Notes: generated by a model from the letters alone, not told the origin. Shown: positions 26,467-39,021, numbered from the stretch's first letter. The stretch is 64,000 bases of DNA from Bibersteinia trehalosi (GCF_004346205.1 NZ_SMAM01000001.1:186001-250000), one strand, 5' to 3'. Numbers and translations are program-made.

Positions 26467-27282
26467 ATGTCTTATAAAGCGATTGCCTTCGATCTCGATG
26501 GCACATTATTATCTAGCCAAGCCACTATTTTAGATTCAAGTAAACAAGCAATTAAAGCAGCGCAAGCAAAGGGGTTAAAGATCTTCATTGTGACAGGCCG
26601 TCACCATACAGCAGTCCGCCCATACTATGCTGAATTGGGTTTAGATACGCCAGTGGTATGTTGTAATGGGACTTATCTGTATGATTTTAAAAATGATCAG
26701 GTATTGGCATCTAATCCCTTGAGTGCAGAACAGGCGACTTTCTTGATTACACAAGCTAAACAACAAGGAATTCATACGGCAGTTTATACACGCGATGCGA
26801 TGGTGTATGAGGTGTTAAATCCCCATTTCGAAAAATTGCAGCAATGGGTGGCAAGCTGTCCAGAAGATGTACGCCCAAATGTGCATCAAATAGAGGATTT
26901 CCTGTCATTAGTTGATAGTGGTAACACGATTTGGAAAGTGCTGATTAGTGATCCTGATTTAAATAAAATGCAAAATTTTGTTGAAAAGCTACCGCTTGAT
27001 CAATTTAGTCCCGAGTGGTCTTGGGTTGATCGCGCAGATATTACTCGTACAGGTAATAGTAAAGGAAACTGCTTAGCAGAACTATTAAAACGAGAACAGA
27101 TCGATCCTAAACAGGTCATTGCTTTCGGTGATAATTTTAATGATATCAGTATGCTCTCTCTAGTGGGAATGGGCATTGCAATGGGGGGCTCAGAGCTGGA
27201 AGTGCAACAAAATGCAAAACGTGTAATAGGCTCAAATAACGAAGATAGCATTGCGCAAACATTAGCGGATTTGTTGAAATAA
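26467..27282 (+). CDS. ybhA: Pyridoxal phosphate phosphatase, HAD family (YbhA-like)
   Basis: HAD-superfamily Cof-type phosphatase. Motif I AFDLDGTLL near residues 6-14, IVTGRHHTAVRPYYAELGLDTPVVCCNGTYLYD matches E. coli YbhA nearly word for word, then GNSKGN and motif IV FGDNFNDISML. The E. coli protein dephosphorylates pyridoxal phosphate; that activity is inferred here. I start at ATG 26467 because GGAG lies six bases upstream; an ATG at 26455 is in frame but poorly placed. 271 residues. Confidence 0.87.
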   Translation: MSYKAIAFDLDGTLLSSQATILDSSKQAIKAAQAKGLKIFIVTGRHHTAVRPYYAELGLDTPVVCCNGTYLYDFKNDQVLASNPLSAEQATFLITQAKQQGIHTAVYTRDAMVYEVLNPHFEKLQQWVASCPEDVRPNVHQIEDFLSLVDSGNTIWKVLISDPDLNKMQNFVEKLPLDQFSPEWSWVDRADITRTGNSKGNCLAELLKREQIDPKQVIAFGDNFNDISMLSLVGMGIAMGGSELEVQQNAKRVIGSNNEDSIAQTLADLLK

Positions 27283-27398
27283 TAGCAAGCGGTATATTTC
27301 TTGAGATTTTTTGCAAAGTGTAAAATTTTGCTTGCATATTTCTCAAGTTTTTTGCAATCTAGCGAACATAATTTTTCTTATAAACAGGAGTGAATTTT

Positions 27399-28286
27399 AT
27401 GTCTAAACCGCTTTTCTCAGGTAGTATCGTTGCCCTTATAACTCCAATGCGACATGGAGAAGTCGATTTTGATGGCTTAAAAAGCCTAGTCGAATTTCAC
27501 ATTAAAGCAGGCACCCATGGTATTGTTTCTGTGGGTACAACAGGTGAATGTAGCACATTGAGTATTGATGAAAATGTGAAAGTGATTCGCAAAACCGTGG
27601 AATTTGCAGCAGGGCGAATTCCTGTTATTGCAGGGACTGGTTCAAATGCGACTAGCGAAGCCATTACGATGACTAAATTAGTTGCAGACAGTGGGGTAGC
27701 TGGCTGTTTAAGCGTGGTACCTTACTATAATAAACCAACTCAGGAAGGTTTATATCAGCACTATAAAGCCATTGCTGAGTGTACTGATTTACCTCAAATT
27801 TTATATAACGTTCCAGGACGTACAGGGTGTGATTTAAAACCTGAAACCATTGGCCGTCTAGCTGAAATTCCAAATATTGTTGCGGTAAAAGAGGCAACAG
27901 GAGATTTAAGTCGTTTGCCATTAATTAAAGAGCTAGCAGGAGACGATTTTATTTTCTTAAGTGGCGATGATGCAACAGGATTTGAGTCAATGAAACAGGG
28001 GGGGCAAGGGGTTATTTCAGTTACCAATAACCTTGCTGCAGCAGATATGGCAAAAATGTGTGAATTGACACTGGCAGGAAAATTTGATGAAGCTGAAGTG
28101 ATTAATAAACGCTTAGATGCCTTACATCACAACTTATTTGTAGAGGGTAATCCAATCCCTGTTAAATGGGCAGCACACCGTATAGGCTTAATTAGTGAGC
28201 CAAGCTTACGCCTACCATTAACGGTACTTTCTGAGCAATACCATTCAGTAATTGAAGACGCGCTAAAACAAGCCGGCTTACTGTAA
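27399..28286 (+). CDS. dapA: 4-hydroxy-tetrahydrodipicolinate synthase
   Basis: Condenses pyruvate with aspartate semialdehyde, the first committed step to diaminopimelate and lysine. TIM-barrel aldolase with GTTGECSTL near residues 42-50, [22 protein letters not shown], and the Schiff-base lysine in VAVKEATGD near residue 161. 295 residues. CAGGAG precedes ATG 27399. An uptake signal sits upstream near 27284-27294, and a strong terminator follows. Confidence 0.97.
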   Translation: MSKPLFSGSIVALITPMRHGEVDFDGLKSLVEFHIKAGTHGIVSVGTTGECSTLSIDENVKVIRKTVEFAAGRIPVIAGTGSNATSEAITMTKLVADSGVAGCLSVVPYYNKPTQEGLYQHYKAIAECTDLPQILYNVPGRTGCDLKPETIGRLAEIPNIVAVKEATGDLSRLPLIKELAGDDFIFLSGDDATGFESMKQGGQGVISVTNNLAAADMAKMCELTLAGKFDEAEVINKRLDALHHNLFVEGNPIPVKWAAHRIGLISEPSLRLPLTVLSEQYHSVIEDALKQAGLL

Positions 28287-28300
28287 TTTTACTAAAACTA

Positions 28301-28331
28301 ACCCCGCGCGGTGCGCGGGGTTTTGTTTTTT
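28301..28331 (+). terminator. Terminator of dapA
   Basis: ACCCCGCGC (28301-28309), loop GGT, GCGCGGGGT (28313-28321), then TTTGTTTTTT. Very GC-rich stem. Confidence 0.92.
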
Positions 28332-29181
28332 AAGCAGTATGCTGTTGATAAGCTTGTAAGGTATTTTTCATTAGCATTGCAACCGTCATCGGGCCAACTC
28401 CACCTGGGACAGGTGTAATGAATGATGCTTTTTGTTTGGCCGTCTCGAATTCTACATCACCAATAATCTTTCCTTCGACACGATTAATGCCAACATCGAT
28501 CACGATCGCGCCTTCTTTAATCCATTCGCCTTTGATTAAGTGTGGCTTACCTACCGCAACAATCACTAGATCTGCTTGGCGGATATGTTGCTCAAGATTT
28601 TCAGTGAAACGGTGTGTAATAGTAGTGGTACAGCCTAAAATTAATAGTTCCATTGCCATTGGTCGCCCAACAATATTTGATGCGCCAACAATTACAGCAT
28701 GCTTACCGCGAACATTTACGTTAGTACTTGCTAGTAATTCAACGATGCCATAGGGAGTACAAGAGCGCAATGTCGGAATACGCTGGCAGAGGCGTCCCAC
28801 ATTGTAAGGATGAAAACCATCGACATCTTTATCTGGGCGAATCGCCTCTATAACTTTACTACTGTCAATTTGTTCAGGAAGAGGTAGCTGAACTAGAATC
28901 CCATCTATTGTGTCATCTTGATTAAGCTGAGAAATTAGCGCCAGTAAATCTGTTTCAGTGGTATTAGCAGGTAAATCGAAAGATTTTGATAAAATCCCCA
29001 TTTCTTCACAACTTTTACGTTTATTCGCAACATAAATTTGCGATGCAGGATCTGCGCCTACTAAAATAACGGCTAAGCCAGGTGCTCGTTTTCCTTCCCC
29101 TTTATAGTATTGAATTTGCTGCGCAATGTTAGATTTAATTTGCTTAGCAATAGCGGTGCCTGAAATAATCGTTGCAGTCAT
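28330..29181 (-). CDS. folD: Methylenetetrahydrofolate dehydrogenase / cyclohydrolase
   Basis: Interconverts 5,10-methylene-THF and 10-formyl-THF, supplying purine and formyl-Met synthesis. Conserved Lys in [13 protein letters not shown] near residues 52-65, [25 protein letters not shown], the NADP loop [14 protein letters not shown], and [13 protein letters not shown] at the end. 283 residues (E. coli 288). A near-perfect PurR-type box lies about 50 bases upstream, fitting control together with purine synthesis. Confidence 0.97.
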   Translation of the reverse strand: MTATIISGTAIAKQIKSNIAQQIQYYKGEGKRAPGLAVILVGADPASQIYVANKRKSCEEMGILSKSFDLPANTTETDLLALISQLNQDDTIDGILVQLPLPEQIDSSKVIEAIRPDKDVDGFHPYNVGRLCQRIPTLRSCTPYGIVELLASTNVNVRGKHAVIVGASNIVGRPMAMELLILGCTTTITHRFTENLEQHIRQADLVIVAVGKPHLIKGEWIKEGAIVIDVGINRVEGKIIGDVEFETAKQKASFITPVPGGVGPMTVAMLMKNTLQAYQQHTA

Positions 29182-29227
29182 AAATAAAAATTCCTCATAA
29201 AGTTATGATTTGCTTATTATATCACAT

Positions 29228-29243
29228 GCGCAAACGTTTGCTT
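29228..29243 (-). promoter_or_regulatory. PurR operator upstream of folD
   Basis: GCGCAAACGTTTGCTT matches 14 of 16 bases of ACGCAAACGTTTGCGT, with a perfect 12-bp palindrome GCAAACGTTTGC (29230-29241). Position and target suit purine repressor control. Confidence 0.75.
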
Positions 29244-29405
29244 ATATAATAAGACAAAATTTTAATTTTGCCTTATTTTCGCAAAAAAATGTTTGATTGA
29301 TAAGTAAAATTAGCAATATGCATAAATAACCACCATTCAACCACAATTTTTCCAAAAAGCATTGACGACAAGAAATTATCACCTATAATGCACAGTACTT
29401 TACGT

Positions 29406-29482
29406 CGGCGAGTAGCGCAGCTTGGTAGCGCAACTGGTTTGGGACCAGTGGGTCGTAGGTTCAAATCCTATCTCGCCGACCA
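29406..29482 (+). tRNA. tRNA-Pro (TGG anticodon)
   Basis: 77 bases with encoded CCA. Acceptor CGGCGAG pairs with CTCGCCG; the anticodon loop is TTTGGGA between ACTGG and CCAGT; the T arm is GTAGGTTCAAATCCTAT. It closely resembles E. coli proM. Confidence 0.97.
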
Positions 29483-29522
29483 CTTTTTCTAAAAGCCCCT
29501 CTAAGTAAATTTCCAATACTAC

Positions 29523-29599
<77 letters not shown>

Positions 29600-29796
29600 T
29601 TTTATTCCCTGTGTTGATATTTAAAGTAGTGTGTTTATCCGCTTGAAAATGGCACAATTGAAGAAAATATACCGAATAGAGTTTTTCTTTTCAAAAATTT
29701 ACTGATGAAGTCTCTGTGATTTGAACGTATAACTTTTGCCTTAAAACCTATTAACACTTTCTATTCTTCCTTACTTTTTATCCTAAAAACAGTTAG

Positions 29797-31494
<1,698 letters not shown>

Positions 31495-31495
<1 letters not shown>

Positions 31496-31725
31496 TGGAA
31501 TACCAGCTTGATTTAACCGCCTATCGTTGCCCTTTGCCGTTGCTAATGATTAAAAAAGCCTTAGCGACGCTCGCAAAGGGCGATGTTTTATGGGTCACAC
31601 TTGCAGTGCATAGCAGTGTGGAGGATATTCGCTTACTCTGTGATGAATTAGGTTATGAGTTTCAATCAAAACAGCCAGTTAATCAAACAGACAAGCGCTT
31701 GGTTTTTGCTATTTTTTTACAATAA
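31495..31725 (+). CDS. TusA-family sulfur carrier protein
   Basis: A 76-residue TusA/SirA-fold protein with the persulfide motif RCPLPLLMIKKAL; the Cys is residue 12. Family members relay sulfur, for example to tRNA thiolation or cofactor synthesis. ATG 31495 overlaps the preceding stop by one base. It is shorter than most TusA proteins (81) but has the whole fold. It could be TusA itself or a YedF-like paralogue; the operon with tgt favours a tRNA link, but this is inference. Confidence 0.85.
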
Positions 31726-31791
31726 AGATAAGCATAAACTTTCTTAAAGTTGGATTACCATTATTGGCCGTGAAACGGCTTTTACAAGCGG

Positions 31792-33756
31792 TTATTTTTG
31801 GCGATAATTTAGCAAAATTATTGCTGTCACAATTGCAATACCTGCCAAATCAGTTATTAATTCAGGAATGATCAGCATTAATGAACCAGCAGCAAGTATA
31901 ATTCTTTGCCAAAGTGCCATTGGATTTTTAAAATAGCCTTCCACTGCCGCGGAAAGCCCTAATACACCAATTACTGATGATATAATGACGACAGCTATCT
32001 CCGTGGCGTTTGGTAATGGGAAAGTTTTTGTCATGACTGCAACATTAGCCGTTTCAATCATTAGCATATGCGGATTATAAACAAACATAAACGGCACAAT
32101 AAAACCAGCAAGTGCTAATTTTAGCGATTGCCAACCCGTTTTCATTGGATCTCCCTGTGCAATTCCAGCTCCTGCAAATGAAGCAAGAGCAACAGGTGGA
32201 GTAATATTGGCAAAAATACCAAAGTAGAATACAAACATATGAGCGACTAATACTGGGATCCCAAAGGTGGCTAAGGCTGGGGCAGCCATGGTGGCCGTGA
32301 TGATATAAGCGGGGATCGATGGTAAGCCCATGCCAAGAATAATGGATGCGATCATCGTTAAGAGCAACGTTAAGAATAATGAACCTGCACCTAAGGTCAC
32401 AATTGAAGAGGTAATGACACTACCAAAGCTTGTGAGATTGACCACGCCAATGACGATTCCTACTACGGCACAAGCTGCCATCACAGATAATGATTGTTTT
32501 GCCCCGTCTTCTAACGCTTCAATAATTTCTTTTATGCCCATACGGGTTTCTTTGCGAATTTGGCTAACAAGCACGGTAATACCAATCGTATAAGCGGCGG
32601 CATAGCCAATAGGGACAGACTCAATTAATAACCAAATTAATGCCACAATAGGCAACAGCATGTGTCCACGGGTTTGCATGATTGCTTTAAATTTTGGCAA
32701 TTGCTCTTTAGGCAGCCCTTTGAGATTTTGCTTACCTGCTCGGAAATGCACTTGAGCGATCACCCCTAGATAGTAGAGTAGTGCTGGCAGCAGAGCCGCT
32801 AATGCAATAGTTGCATAGCTTACCCCAGTTGTTTCCGCCATAATAAATGCACTTGCGCCCATAATGGGCGGTAAGATTTGTCCACCGACAGAAGCACTAG
32901 CTTCCACTGCGCCTGCGAAGTTTTTGTGATAACCAATTTTCTTCATTAACGGAATGGTAAACGCCCCTGTGCTGACCACATTTGCGACTGCCGCGCCATT
33001 AATACTGCCCATAAAACCACTGGAAATCACAGCAACTTTAGCTGGGCCTCCTTGTTTATCACCAGCTAGCGCAAGAGCAATATCATTGAATAGCTGCCCC
33101 ATACCCGATTTAGCAAGAAATGCCCCGAAGAGAATAAACAAGAAAATGAACGTGACGGAAGCACCAATTGCAGAGGAGAAAATGCCTTCAGTTTTTAGAT
33201 AAAGTTGCCCGAAAATATCCCCGAGATCGTAAGGGCGAGTTAGGAGTTTATCCGGCATAAAATCCATGGAGCTAATAAATGGATAAAGCAAAAAAATCAA
33301 TGCAAACAAAATTAAGATCCAACCGGTTACACGCCGAGTTGCTTCAAGTACCACTAAGGTAGTGATAATCGCAAAAATAATATCAAGCGTATTAGGAATC
33401 CCGCCTCGTACCGTCATTAATGCTTGGTATTGATGCAGTAAATATCCTACGCTCCCTATGCTACCTAAAATCCATACCCAATCAAACCATGCCATATTGC
33501 TTTGGCGGCTTTTAGATGAAGCAGGATAAATCAAAAAAATTAATAACGTCCCAACGCCAACGTGAATAGCGCGTTGCAAAAGGGTAGGCATTGGGTAGAA
33601 AGTAATATAGAGGTGGAAGAGTGAATAAAGCACCGCAATTATAGTGATTGCAAATTTTTGGACAGAATGACCCGCTTGTCGCATGAGCGATTCACGATCG
33701 TATTTTTCCAAAATCTCCTGCTCAGTTAGCGGGCTTTGCGTTTTTGCTTGAGACAT
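31792..33756 (-). CDS. TRAP transporter fused permease (4TM-12TM), TAXI type
   Basis: A 654-residue inner-membrane protein in which the small (DctQ-like) and large (DctM-like) TRAP subunits are fused. About 16 hydrophobic segments can be picked out; SGFMGSINGAAVANVVSTGAFTIPLMKK and ASVGGQILPPIMGASAF are large-subunit signatures. It uses an ion gradient to import an organic anion delivered by the TAXI binding protein encoded upstream. The substrate is not predictable here. Its start (33756) overlaps the DUF1850 gene by 35 bases. Confidence 0.9.
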   Translation of the reverse strand: MSQAKTQSPLTEQEILEKYDRESLMRQAGHSVQKFAITIIAVLYSLFHLYITFYPMPTLLQRAIHVGVGTLLIFLIYPASSKSRQSNMAWFDWVWILGSIGSVGYLLHQYQALMTVRGGIPNTLDIIFAIITTLVVLEATRRVTGWILILFALIFLLYPFISSMDFMPDKLLTRPYDLGDIFGQLYLKTEGIFSSAIGASVTFIFLFILFGAFLAKSGMGQLFNDIALALAGDKQGGPAKVAVISSGFMGSINGAAVANVVSTGAFTIPLMKKIGYHKNFAGAVEASASVGGQILPPIMGASAFIMAETTGVSYATIALAALLPALLYYLGVIAQVHFRAGKQNLKGLPKEQLPKFKAIMQTRGHMLLPIVALIWLLIESVPIGYAAAYTIGITVLVSQIRKETRMGIKEIIEALEDGAKQSLSVMAACAVVGIVIGVVNLTSFGSVITSSIVTLGAGSLFLTLLLTMIASIILGMGLPSIPAYIITATMAAPALATFGIPVLVAHMFVFYFGIFANITPPVALASFAGAGIAQGDPMKTGWQSLKLALAGFIVPFMFVYNPHMLMIETANVAVMTKTFPLPNATEIAVVIISSVIGVLGLSAAVEGYFKNPMALWQRIILAAGSLMLIIPELITDLAGIAIVTAIILLNYRQK

Positions 33757-34228
33757 TGCAAGAACTCCTTAACAGATAAAACCAAAATGGGGCACGTTTT
33801 GATTGAATATGAACGACGCTATACTCAGGTAAATATTGATATAAGGGTATTTCTTTGTGTTCTACCAGAAATGTTCCTTCCATATTGGGTGAAACCACCC
33901 AATCCAGTTCATTTACTCTTATTTGATGCTTATAGCCGATATAACCTTGAGGTGCATTGGTAATTGCTGTTGTATATGAAGGTGTTCCAGCACCGAAGGT
34001 TTGTAACCAGCTTTCAAATAGCTCAAATTGGTTTGCTTGATGGCGGTAGTGTTCATACCATAATTGCTTTTCGACAGAATGTCGCCAACGCAAACTAAAA
34101 TATTTACTACGTATATTGCAATGAAGTGCCCCACTAGAAATAGAAAGATAAGAAACCGGAAAAAATCCAGCCAGTAAAATCACAGCATTAAATAGCCCAA
34201 AATACCGGCTGAATTTTTTCTTTAACAT
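33722..34228 (-). CDS. DUF1850 domain protein of the TRAP operon
   Basis: A 168-residue protein with an N-terminal hydrophobic segment (FGLFNAVILLAGFFPVSYLSIS) and a short exported-looking domain containing LRWRHSVEKQLWYEHY-like sequence and a GTPSYTTAITNAPQGYIGY stretch. DUF1850 genes are commonly found between TAXI binding proteins and fused permeases, so an accessory role in assembly or gating is plausible but unproven. It ends within the permease gene and starts four bases after the binding protein stop. Confidence 0.8.
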   Translation of the reverse strand: MLKKKFSRYFGLFNAVILLAGFFPVSYLSISSGALHCNIRSKYFSLRWRHSVEKQLWYEHYRHQANQFELFESWLQTFGAGTPSYTTAITNAPQGYIGYKHQIRVNELDWVVSPNMEGTFLVEHKEIPLYQYLPEYSVVHIQSKRAPFWFYLLRSSCNVSSKNAKPAN

Positions 34229-34231
34229 AGC

Positions 34232-35239
34232 TTATTTGGCATTGATTTCATCAAAATATTTTTTGGCACCCGCGTGTAATGGGGCAACCAAACCTTGTTG
34301 TGCATCTTGAATATTAATATCCTTTGCCGCTTGGTGAGCAGTTTGTAATTGTGGCAAACTCTCAAAGAATGTTTTAGTGAGTAGATAAACATCATTCTCG
34401 CTTAAATCCTTGCGGACAACCAACGCATTTTTAATTGCAGCGGTCGGAATAGGTGCTTCGTTACCATAAGTGTGTGCAGGAATGGTTAATGCGGTGAAAT
34501 ACGCTTTATCTTGGGCAATCTTTTCTACCCCATCAGTAGGAATAGCGACGACTTGCAAATCAAAGCCTTGCTGTAATTCCATTAATGATGAGTTGGGTAG
34601 ACCACTTGTTAAGAATGCTGCATCTAGGCTGCCAGATTTCAACGCATCTGCAGCTTCTGCATAACCTAAGTAATCCACTTTAATATCATTATAACTAATA
34701 CCAAATCCGGCTAAGAGATTACGAGCATTGACTTCAACACCTGAATTTTGTGCACCAGTTGCAACACGTTTGCCTTTTAAATCTGTAATGGTTTTAATGC
34801 CAGAACGCTTAGAGGTTACAATTTGAACATAGTTAGGATAAAGCGCAGCAATTTGTTCAATATTTTCTAATTTAGTCGGAAAGCTCCCTACACCATTTAA
34901 AGCATCACTGAGTGCATCACTCATCACAAATGCCATCTCAACTTTTTTTTGAGCCAATAAGTTAAGATTTTCAACTGATGCGCCCGTGGTTTGTGTTTTA
35001 GAATTGGTTGCCAATTGTTTGGCATAAATATCGGCAAGTGTTGTTGCGATAATATTGTAAGGGCCGGAAGCGCCACCGGTTGCGATTGTAACAAATTTGC
35101 TCTGTACTTTATCTATAGCATCTATAGCCCCCTGCCCAGTGCTGGTTCCGTTTGCTTGTGTTTTATCATCACATGCTGTTAGAGAGAAAGTTAATAATCC
35201 TAGTGTTAGTGTTGTGAGTACAAATTGTCGTATTTTCAT
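34232..35239 (-). CDS. TAXI-family TRAP solute-binding lipoprotein
   Basis: TRAP-associated extracytoplasmic immunogenic (TAXI) protein. Mature core TIATGGASGPYNIIATTLADIY, then TTGASVENLNLLAQKKVEMAFVMSD, GKRVATGAQNSGVEVNARNLL and LDAAFLTSGLP. I start at ATG 35239 (MKIRQFVLTTLT) with GGAG upstream. The signal ends in a lipobox SLTAC followed by Asp-Asp. In enterics, Asp after the lipid Cys is the inner-membrane retention signal, so this binding protein is probably anchored on the inner membrane beside its permease. All other lipoproteins in the window lack that Asp. Confidence 0.88.
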   Translation of the reverse strand: MKIRQFVLTTLTLGLLTFSLTACDDKTQANGTSTGQGAIDAIDKVQSKFVTIATGGASGPYNIIATTLADIYAKQLATNSKTQTTGASVENLNLLAQKKVEMAFVMSDALSDALNGVGSFPTKLENIEQIAALYPNYVQIVTSKRSGIKTITDLKGKRVATGAQNSGVEVNARNLLAGFGISYNDIKVDYLGYAEAADALKSGSLDAAFLTSGLPNSSLMELQQGFDLQVVAIPTDGVEKIAQDKAYFTALTIPAHTYGNEAPIPTAAIKNALVVRKDLSENDVYLLTKTFFESLPQLQTAHQAAKDINIQDAQQGLVAPLHAGAKKYFDEINAK

Positions 35240-35353
35240 AATAACTCCAAGTAAGGATAGTGAAGAGAAAAGGTTTAACAAATTTGAAATATTCATTGCA
35301 GAATTTTTGAATACATAAAAATCTGTTTATAACGTTATCGTTCTGTATAAATA

Positions 35354-35369
35354 CCGCAAACGGTTGCTT
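35354..35369. promoter_or_regulatory. LacI-family type operator between the TRAP operon and the adh gene
   Basis: CCGCAAACGGTTGCTT, a near-palindrome around GCAAACGGTTGC. It resembles PurR and gluconate-type repressor sites. It sits in a 360-base divergent region. Nearby AACGTTATCGTT (from about 35328) looks like a second half-site cluster. Regulator unknown. Confidence 0.35.
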
Positions 35370-35598
35370 TAATCAAGAAAAAGTAAAAATATCGTGATTT
35401 AGCTGGAATTCTACTTGATGGGCACTCATGTGCATCCCTTATTCAGTATTATCTTTGGTTAATTTTATGTTAATTAAGTTAAAAAATGGTTGCAATTTAA
35501 CTATTGCCTGATCTATAGTGAATATGAGTACTATTAGTATTCAATCCCACCAAATAACATTGGAATCTTACTTTTATCCACTAATTAAGGAGAAAATT

Positions 35599-36678
35599 AT
35601 GGCGACAATGAAAGCAATGACCTATTACGGCGAAAATGACATTCGTTTTGAGGAGCGCCCTATTCCGACTATTCAATCTGCTACTGATGCAATTATTCGC
35701 TTAACTAAATCAACTATTTGTGGTACGGATTTAGGAATTTGGAAAGGCAAAAATCCTGAAATTGAACAAACTGCGTTGGCTCAAACTGGCACATGGAATG
35801 GACGAATTCTCGGGCATGAAGGAATTGGCGTTGTAGAGGAAGTGGGGGAGGGTGTAAAAAACTTTAAACGAGGGGATAAAGTGATTATTTCTTGTGTTAG
35901 TCGTTGTGGCACCTGTGAGAACTGCCAGAAACAGCTATATGCGCATTGTCGTAATGGCGGAGGTTGGATTATGGGTTACATGATTGATGGCACACATGCA
36001 GAATATGTTCGCACACCTTTTGCGGATAACTCTCTTTATCACCTACCAGATGATATTAATGAAGATGTGGCAGTGTTACTCTCGGATATTTTACCGACAA
36101 GCCATGAAATTGGTGTGCAATATGGCGACGTAAAACCTGGAGACAGCGTAGCAATTGTTGGTGCAGGGCCAATAGGCATGTCAGCGTTACTTACCGCACA
36201 ATTTTATTCACCTGCTGAAATTATTATGGTAGATATGGATGATAACCGTCTTGGGCTGGCTAAAGAGCTCGGTGCAAGTCATGTGATCAATTCCAAAAAA
36301 GAAGATGCAGTAGCAAGAATATTGGCTTTAACTGATGGACGAGGTGTAGATTGTGCGATTGAGGCCGTGGGTTATCCCGCTACATGGGATATTTGTCAAA
36401 ATGTAGTGAAAGAGGGAGGACACCTCGCTAACGTAGGGGTTCATGGTCAGCCCGTACAATTTAATATTGATAAGCTTTGGATTAAAAACCTCAATATCAC
36501 TACCGGTTTAGTGAATGCAAATACGACAGGAATGTTATTGAAAACCTGCCAGTGTGGAAAATTGCCTCTGCATCGTTTAGCAAGTCATCATTTCAAATTT
36601 AGCGAAATGGAAAAAGCTTATAATGTATTCAAGCATGCCGCAGAAGAGAAAGCGATGAAAGTAATGATTGATTTCTAG
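35599..36678 (+). CDS. Zinc-binding alcohol dehydrogenase family protein
   Basis: Medium-chain dehydrogenase/reductase. Catalytic zinc Cys in STICGTDLGIWKG near residue 40, GHEGIGVVEEVGEGV, the four structural-zinc cysteines in SRCGTCENCQKQLYAHC, and the cofactor loop VAIVGAGPIGMSAL. ATG 35599 follows AAGGAG; upstream in-frame codons to 35518 are not needed. 359 residues. It resembles secondary alcohol dehydrogenases, but the substrate cannot be read from sequence. It diverges from the TRAP operon across a shared operator region, so it may use the imported compound. Confidence 0.85.
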   Translation: MATMKAMTYYGENDIRFEERPIPTIQSATDAIIRLTKSTICGTDLGIWKGKNPEIEQTALAQTGTWNGRILGHEGIGVVEEVGEGVKNFKRGDKVIISCVSRCGTCENCQKQLYAHCRNGGGWIMGYMIDGTHAEYVRTPFADNSLYHLPDDINEDVAVLLSDILPTSHEIGVQYGDVKPGDSVAIVGAGPIGMSALLTAQFYSPAEIIMVDMDDNRLGLAKELGASHVINSKKEDAVARILALTDGRGVDCAIEAVGYPATWDICQNVVKEGGHLANVGVHGQPVQFNIDKLWIKNLNITTGLVNANTTGMLLKTCQCGKLPLHRLASHHFKFSEMEKAYNVFKHAAEEKAMKVMIDF

Positions 36679-36693
36679 CTATTTGATCGTTCT

Positions 36694-36721
36694 AAAAATC
36701 CTCGACTTGGTCGAGGATTTT
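36694..36721 (+). terminator. Terminator of the adh gene
   Basis: AAAAATCCTCGA (36694-36705), loop CTTGG, TCGAGGATTTT (36711-36721). The A-rich left side makes it potentially bidirectional. Confidence 0.85.
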
Positions 36722-36744
36722 AAGCATCAACACACCTTACAGAC

Positions 36745-36783
36745 AAACCCATCTTTTTCACATGTGCCAATTTAGATGGGTTT
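36745..36783. terminator. Second hairpin between adh and leuB
   Basis: AAACCCATCT (36745-36754) pairs with AGATGGGTTT (36774-36783) across a 19-base loop. Possibly part of the termination zone of the converging leuB gene. Confidence 0.4.
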
Positions 36784-36863
36784 ATTTTGGGGCTTTCGAA
36801 GCATTTTGGCGTTTGCAAAAAGTTCGTATTTTTTAACCGCTTGTTGGATTTTTTATTTGCTAT

Positions 36864-37991
<1,128 letters not shown>

Positions 37992-38066
37992 TTAGTCAGA
38001 AATGGCGACTTTTTTGCAGAAATTCATTACGTTGATTAGAATGTGCTAGATTTTGAGGATTTTTAT

Positions 38067-38297
38067 ATGAAACAAACCGCTTGTAGATGGATTTTTTTGG
38101 CTTGCTGCGCCTGTTTATTATCGGGGTGCGGTACGATTATTAGCTTGATTGAGCAAGATTACAGCGTTTATGCAGGTGTAGGACGTGATTTCTCAGCTAT
38201 TCAGCAGGGTAGTTTGTTTAGTATAGTGGCAGTTATCGATCTGCCACTGAGTTTTGTCTTAGATACGTTAATGCTACCCGTTACGCTTTCGCAGTAG
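38067..38297 (+). CDS. YceK/YidQ-family lipoprotein
   Basis: 76 residues. Signal with lipobox LLSGC near residue 20, then GTIISLIEQDYSVYAGVG and the family ending VIDLPLSFVLDTLMLPVTL. I use ATG 38067, which has GAGGA upstream; an earlier codon at 38043 is unlikely. Its first codons (MKQTACR) are written by an uptake signal, AAACCGCTTGT. The family has no firm function. It converges on ubiG with one base between the stops. Confidence 0.8.
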   Translation: MKQTACRWIFLACCACLLSGCGTIISLIEQDYSVYAGVGRDFSAIQQGSLFSIVAVIDLPLSFVLDTLMLPVTLSQ

Positions 38298-38298
38298 G

Positions 38299-39021
38299 CT
38301 ATGCGTGTTGCATTACGGCAATATAGTTACAACTCACATCTTGGTTAAGCCAAAATTTTTCGGTAAGCGGATTAAAATGATAACCCACCATTTCACTGCA
38401 TCTTAATCCAACCTGATCACTCCAGTTCAGCAATTCAGCCGGTTTAATAAATTTTTCAAATTCATGCGTGCCTTTGGGTAACATTTTGAGCACATATTCC
38501 GCCCCAATCACAACTAGCATATAGGCTTTAAACGTGCGGTTAATGGTTGAGAAGAATAACGTACCGTTTGGTTTTAATAAGGCTTGACAGCTTTGGATAA
38601 TCGACAATGGTTCAGGGACATGTTCCAACATTTCCATGCAGGTGATCACATCAAATTTTTCCGCATTGCAAGCGGTCTGTTTTTGCAAAAAATCTTCAAT
38701 GGTTGTTTGTTGATAATCAATGTTTAGCCCACTTTGTTCTGCGTGCAAACGTGCGACTTCAAGCGGTTTATCAGTCATATCAATGCCCGTAACGGTTGCG
38801 CCCAGTTTTGCCATCGCTTCACTTAAAATGCCGCCGCCGCAACCAACATCAAGCACTCTTTTTCCAAAAAGCCCTTGAGATTTTTCATTAATGTAGGCGC
38901 TACGCAACGGGTTGAGCAGATGAATGGGCTTGAAATCACCTTGTGGATCCCACCAAGTTTTTGCCATTTTTTCAAATTTAGCCAGTTCTTGAGGATCAAT
39001 ATTTGGAGTAGATTGTTGCAT
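38299..39021 (-). CDS. ubiG: Ubiquinone biosynthesis O-methyltransferase
   Basis: SAM-dependent O-methyltransferase acting twice in ubiquinone synthesis. SAM motif [19 protein letters not shown] near residues 53-71, then [13 protein letters not shown], and [12 protein letters not shown] near the start. 240 residues, as in E. coli (240). An embedded uptake signal (near 38669-38690) writes the peptide LQKQTAC. It diverges from gdhA over a 280-base gap with a perfect CRP site. Confidence 0.96.
   Translation of the reverse strand: MQQSTPNIDPQELAKFEKMAKTWWDPQGDFKPIHLLNPLRSAYINEKSQGLFGKRVLDVGCGGGILSEAMAKLGATVTGIDMTDKPLEVARLHAEQSGLNIDYQQTTIEDFLQKQTACNAEKFDVITCMEMLEHVPEPLSIIQSCQALLKPNGTLFFSTINRTFKAYMLVVIGAEYVLKMLPKGTHEFEKFIKPAELLNWSDQVGLRCSEMVGYHFNPLTEKFWLNQDVSCNYIAVMQHA

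Noticed and set aside
29273-29464. Open frame on the minus strand across the tRNA-Pro gene
   Set aside because: It is the complement of a clear tRNA and has no ribosome site or family signal.
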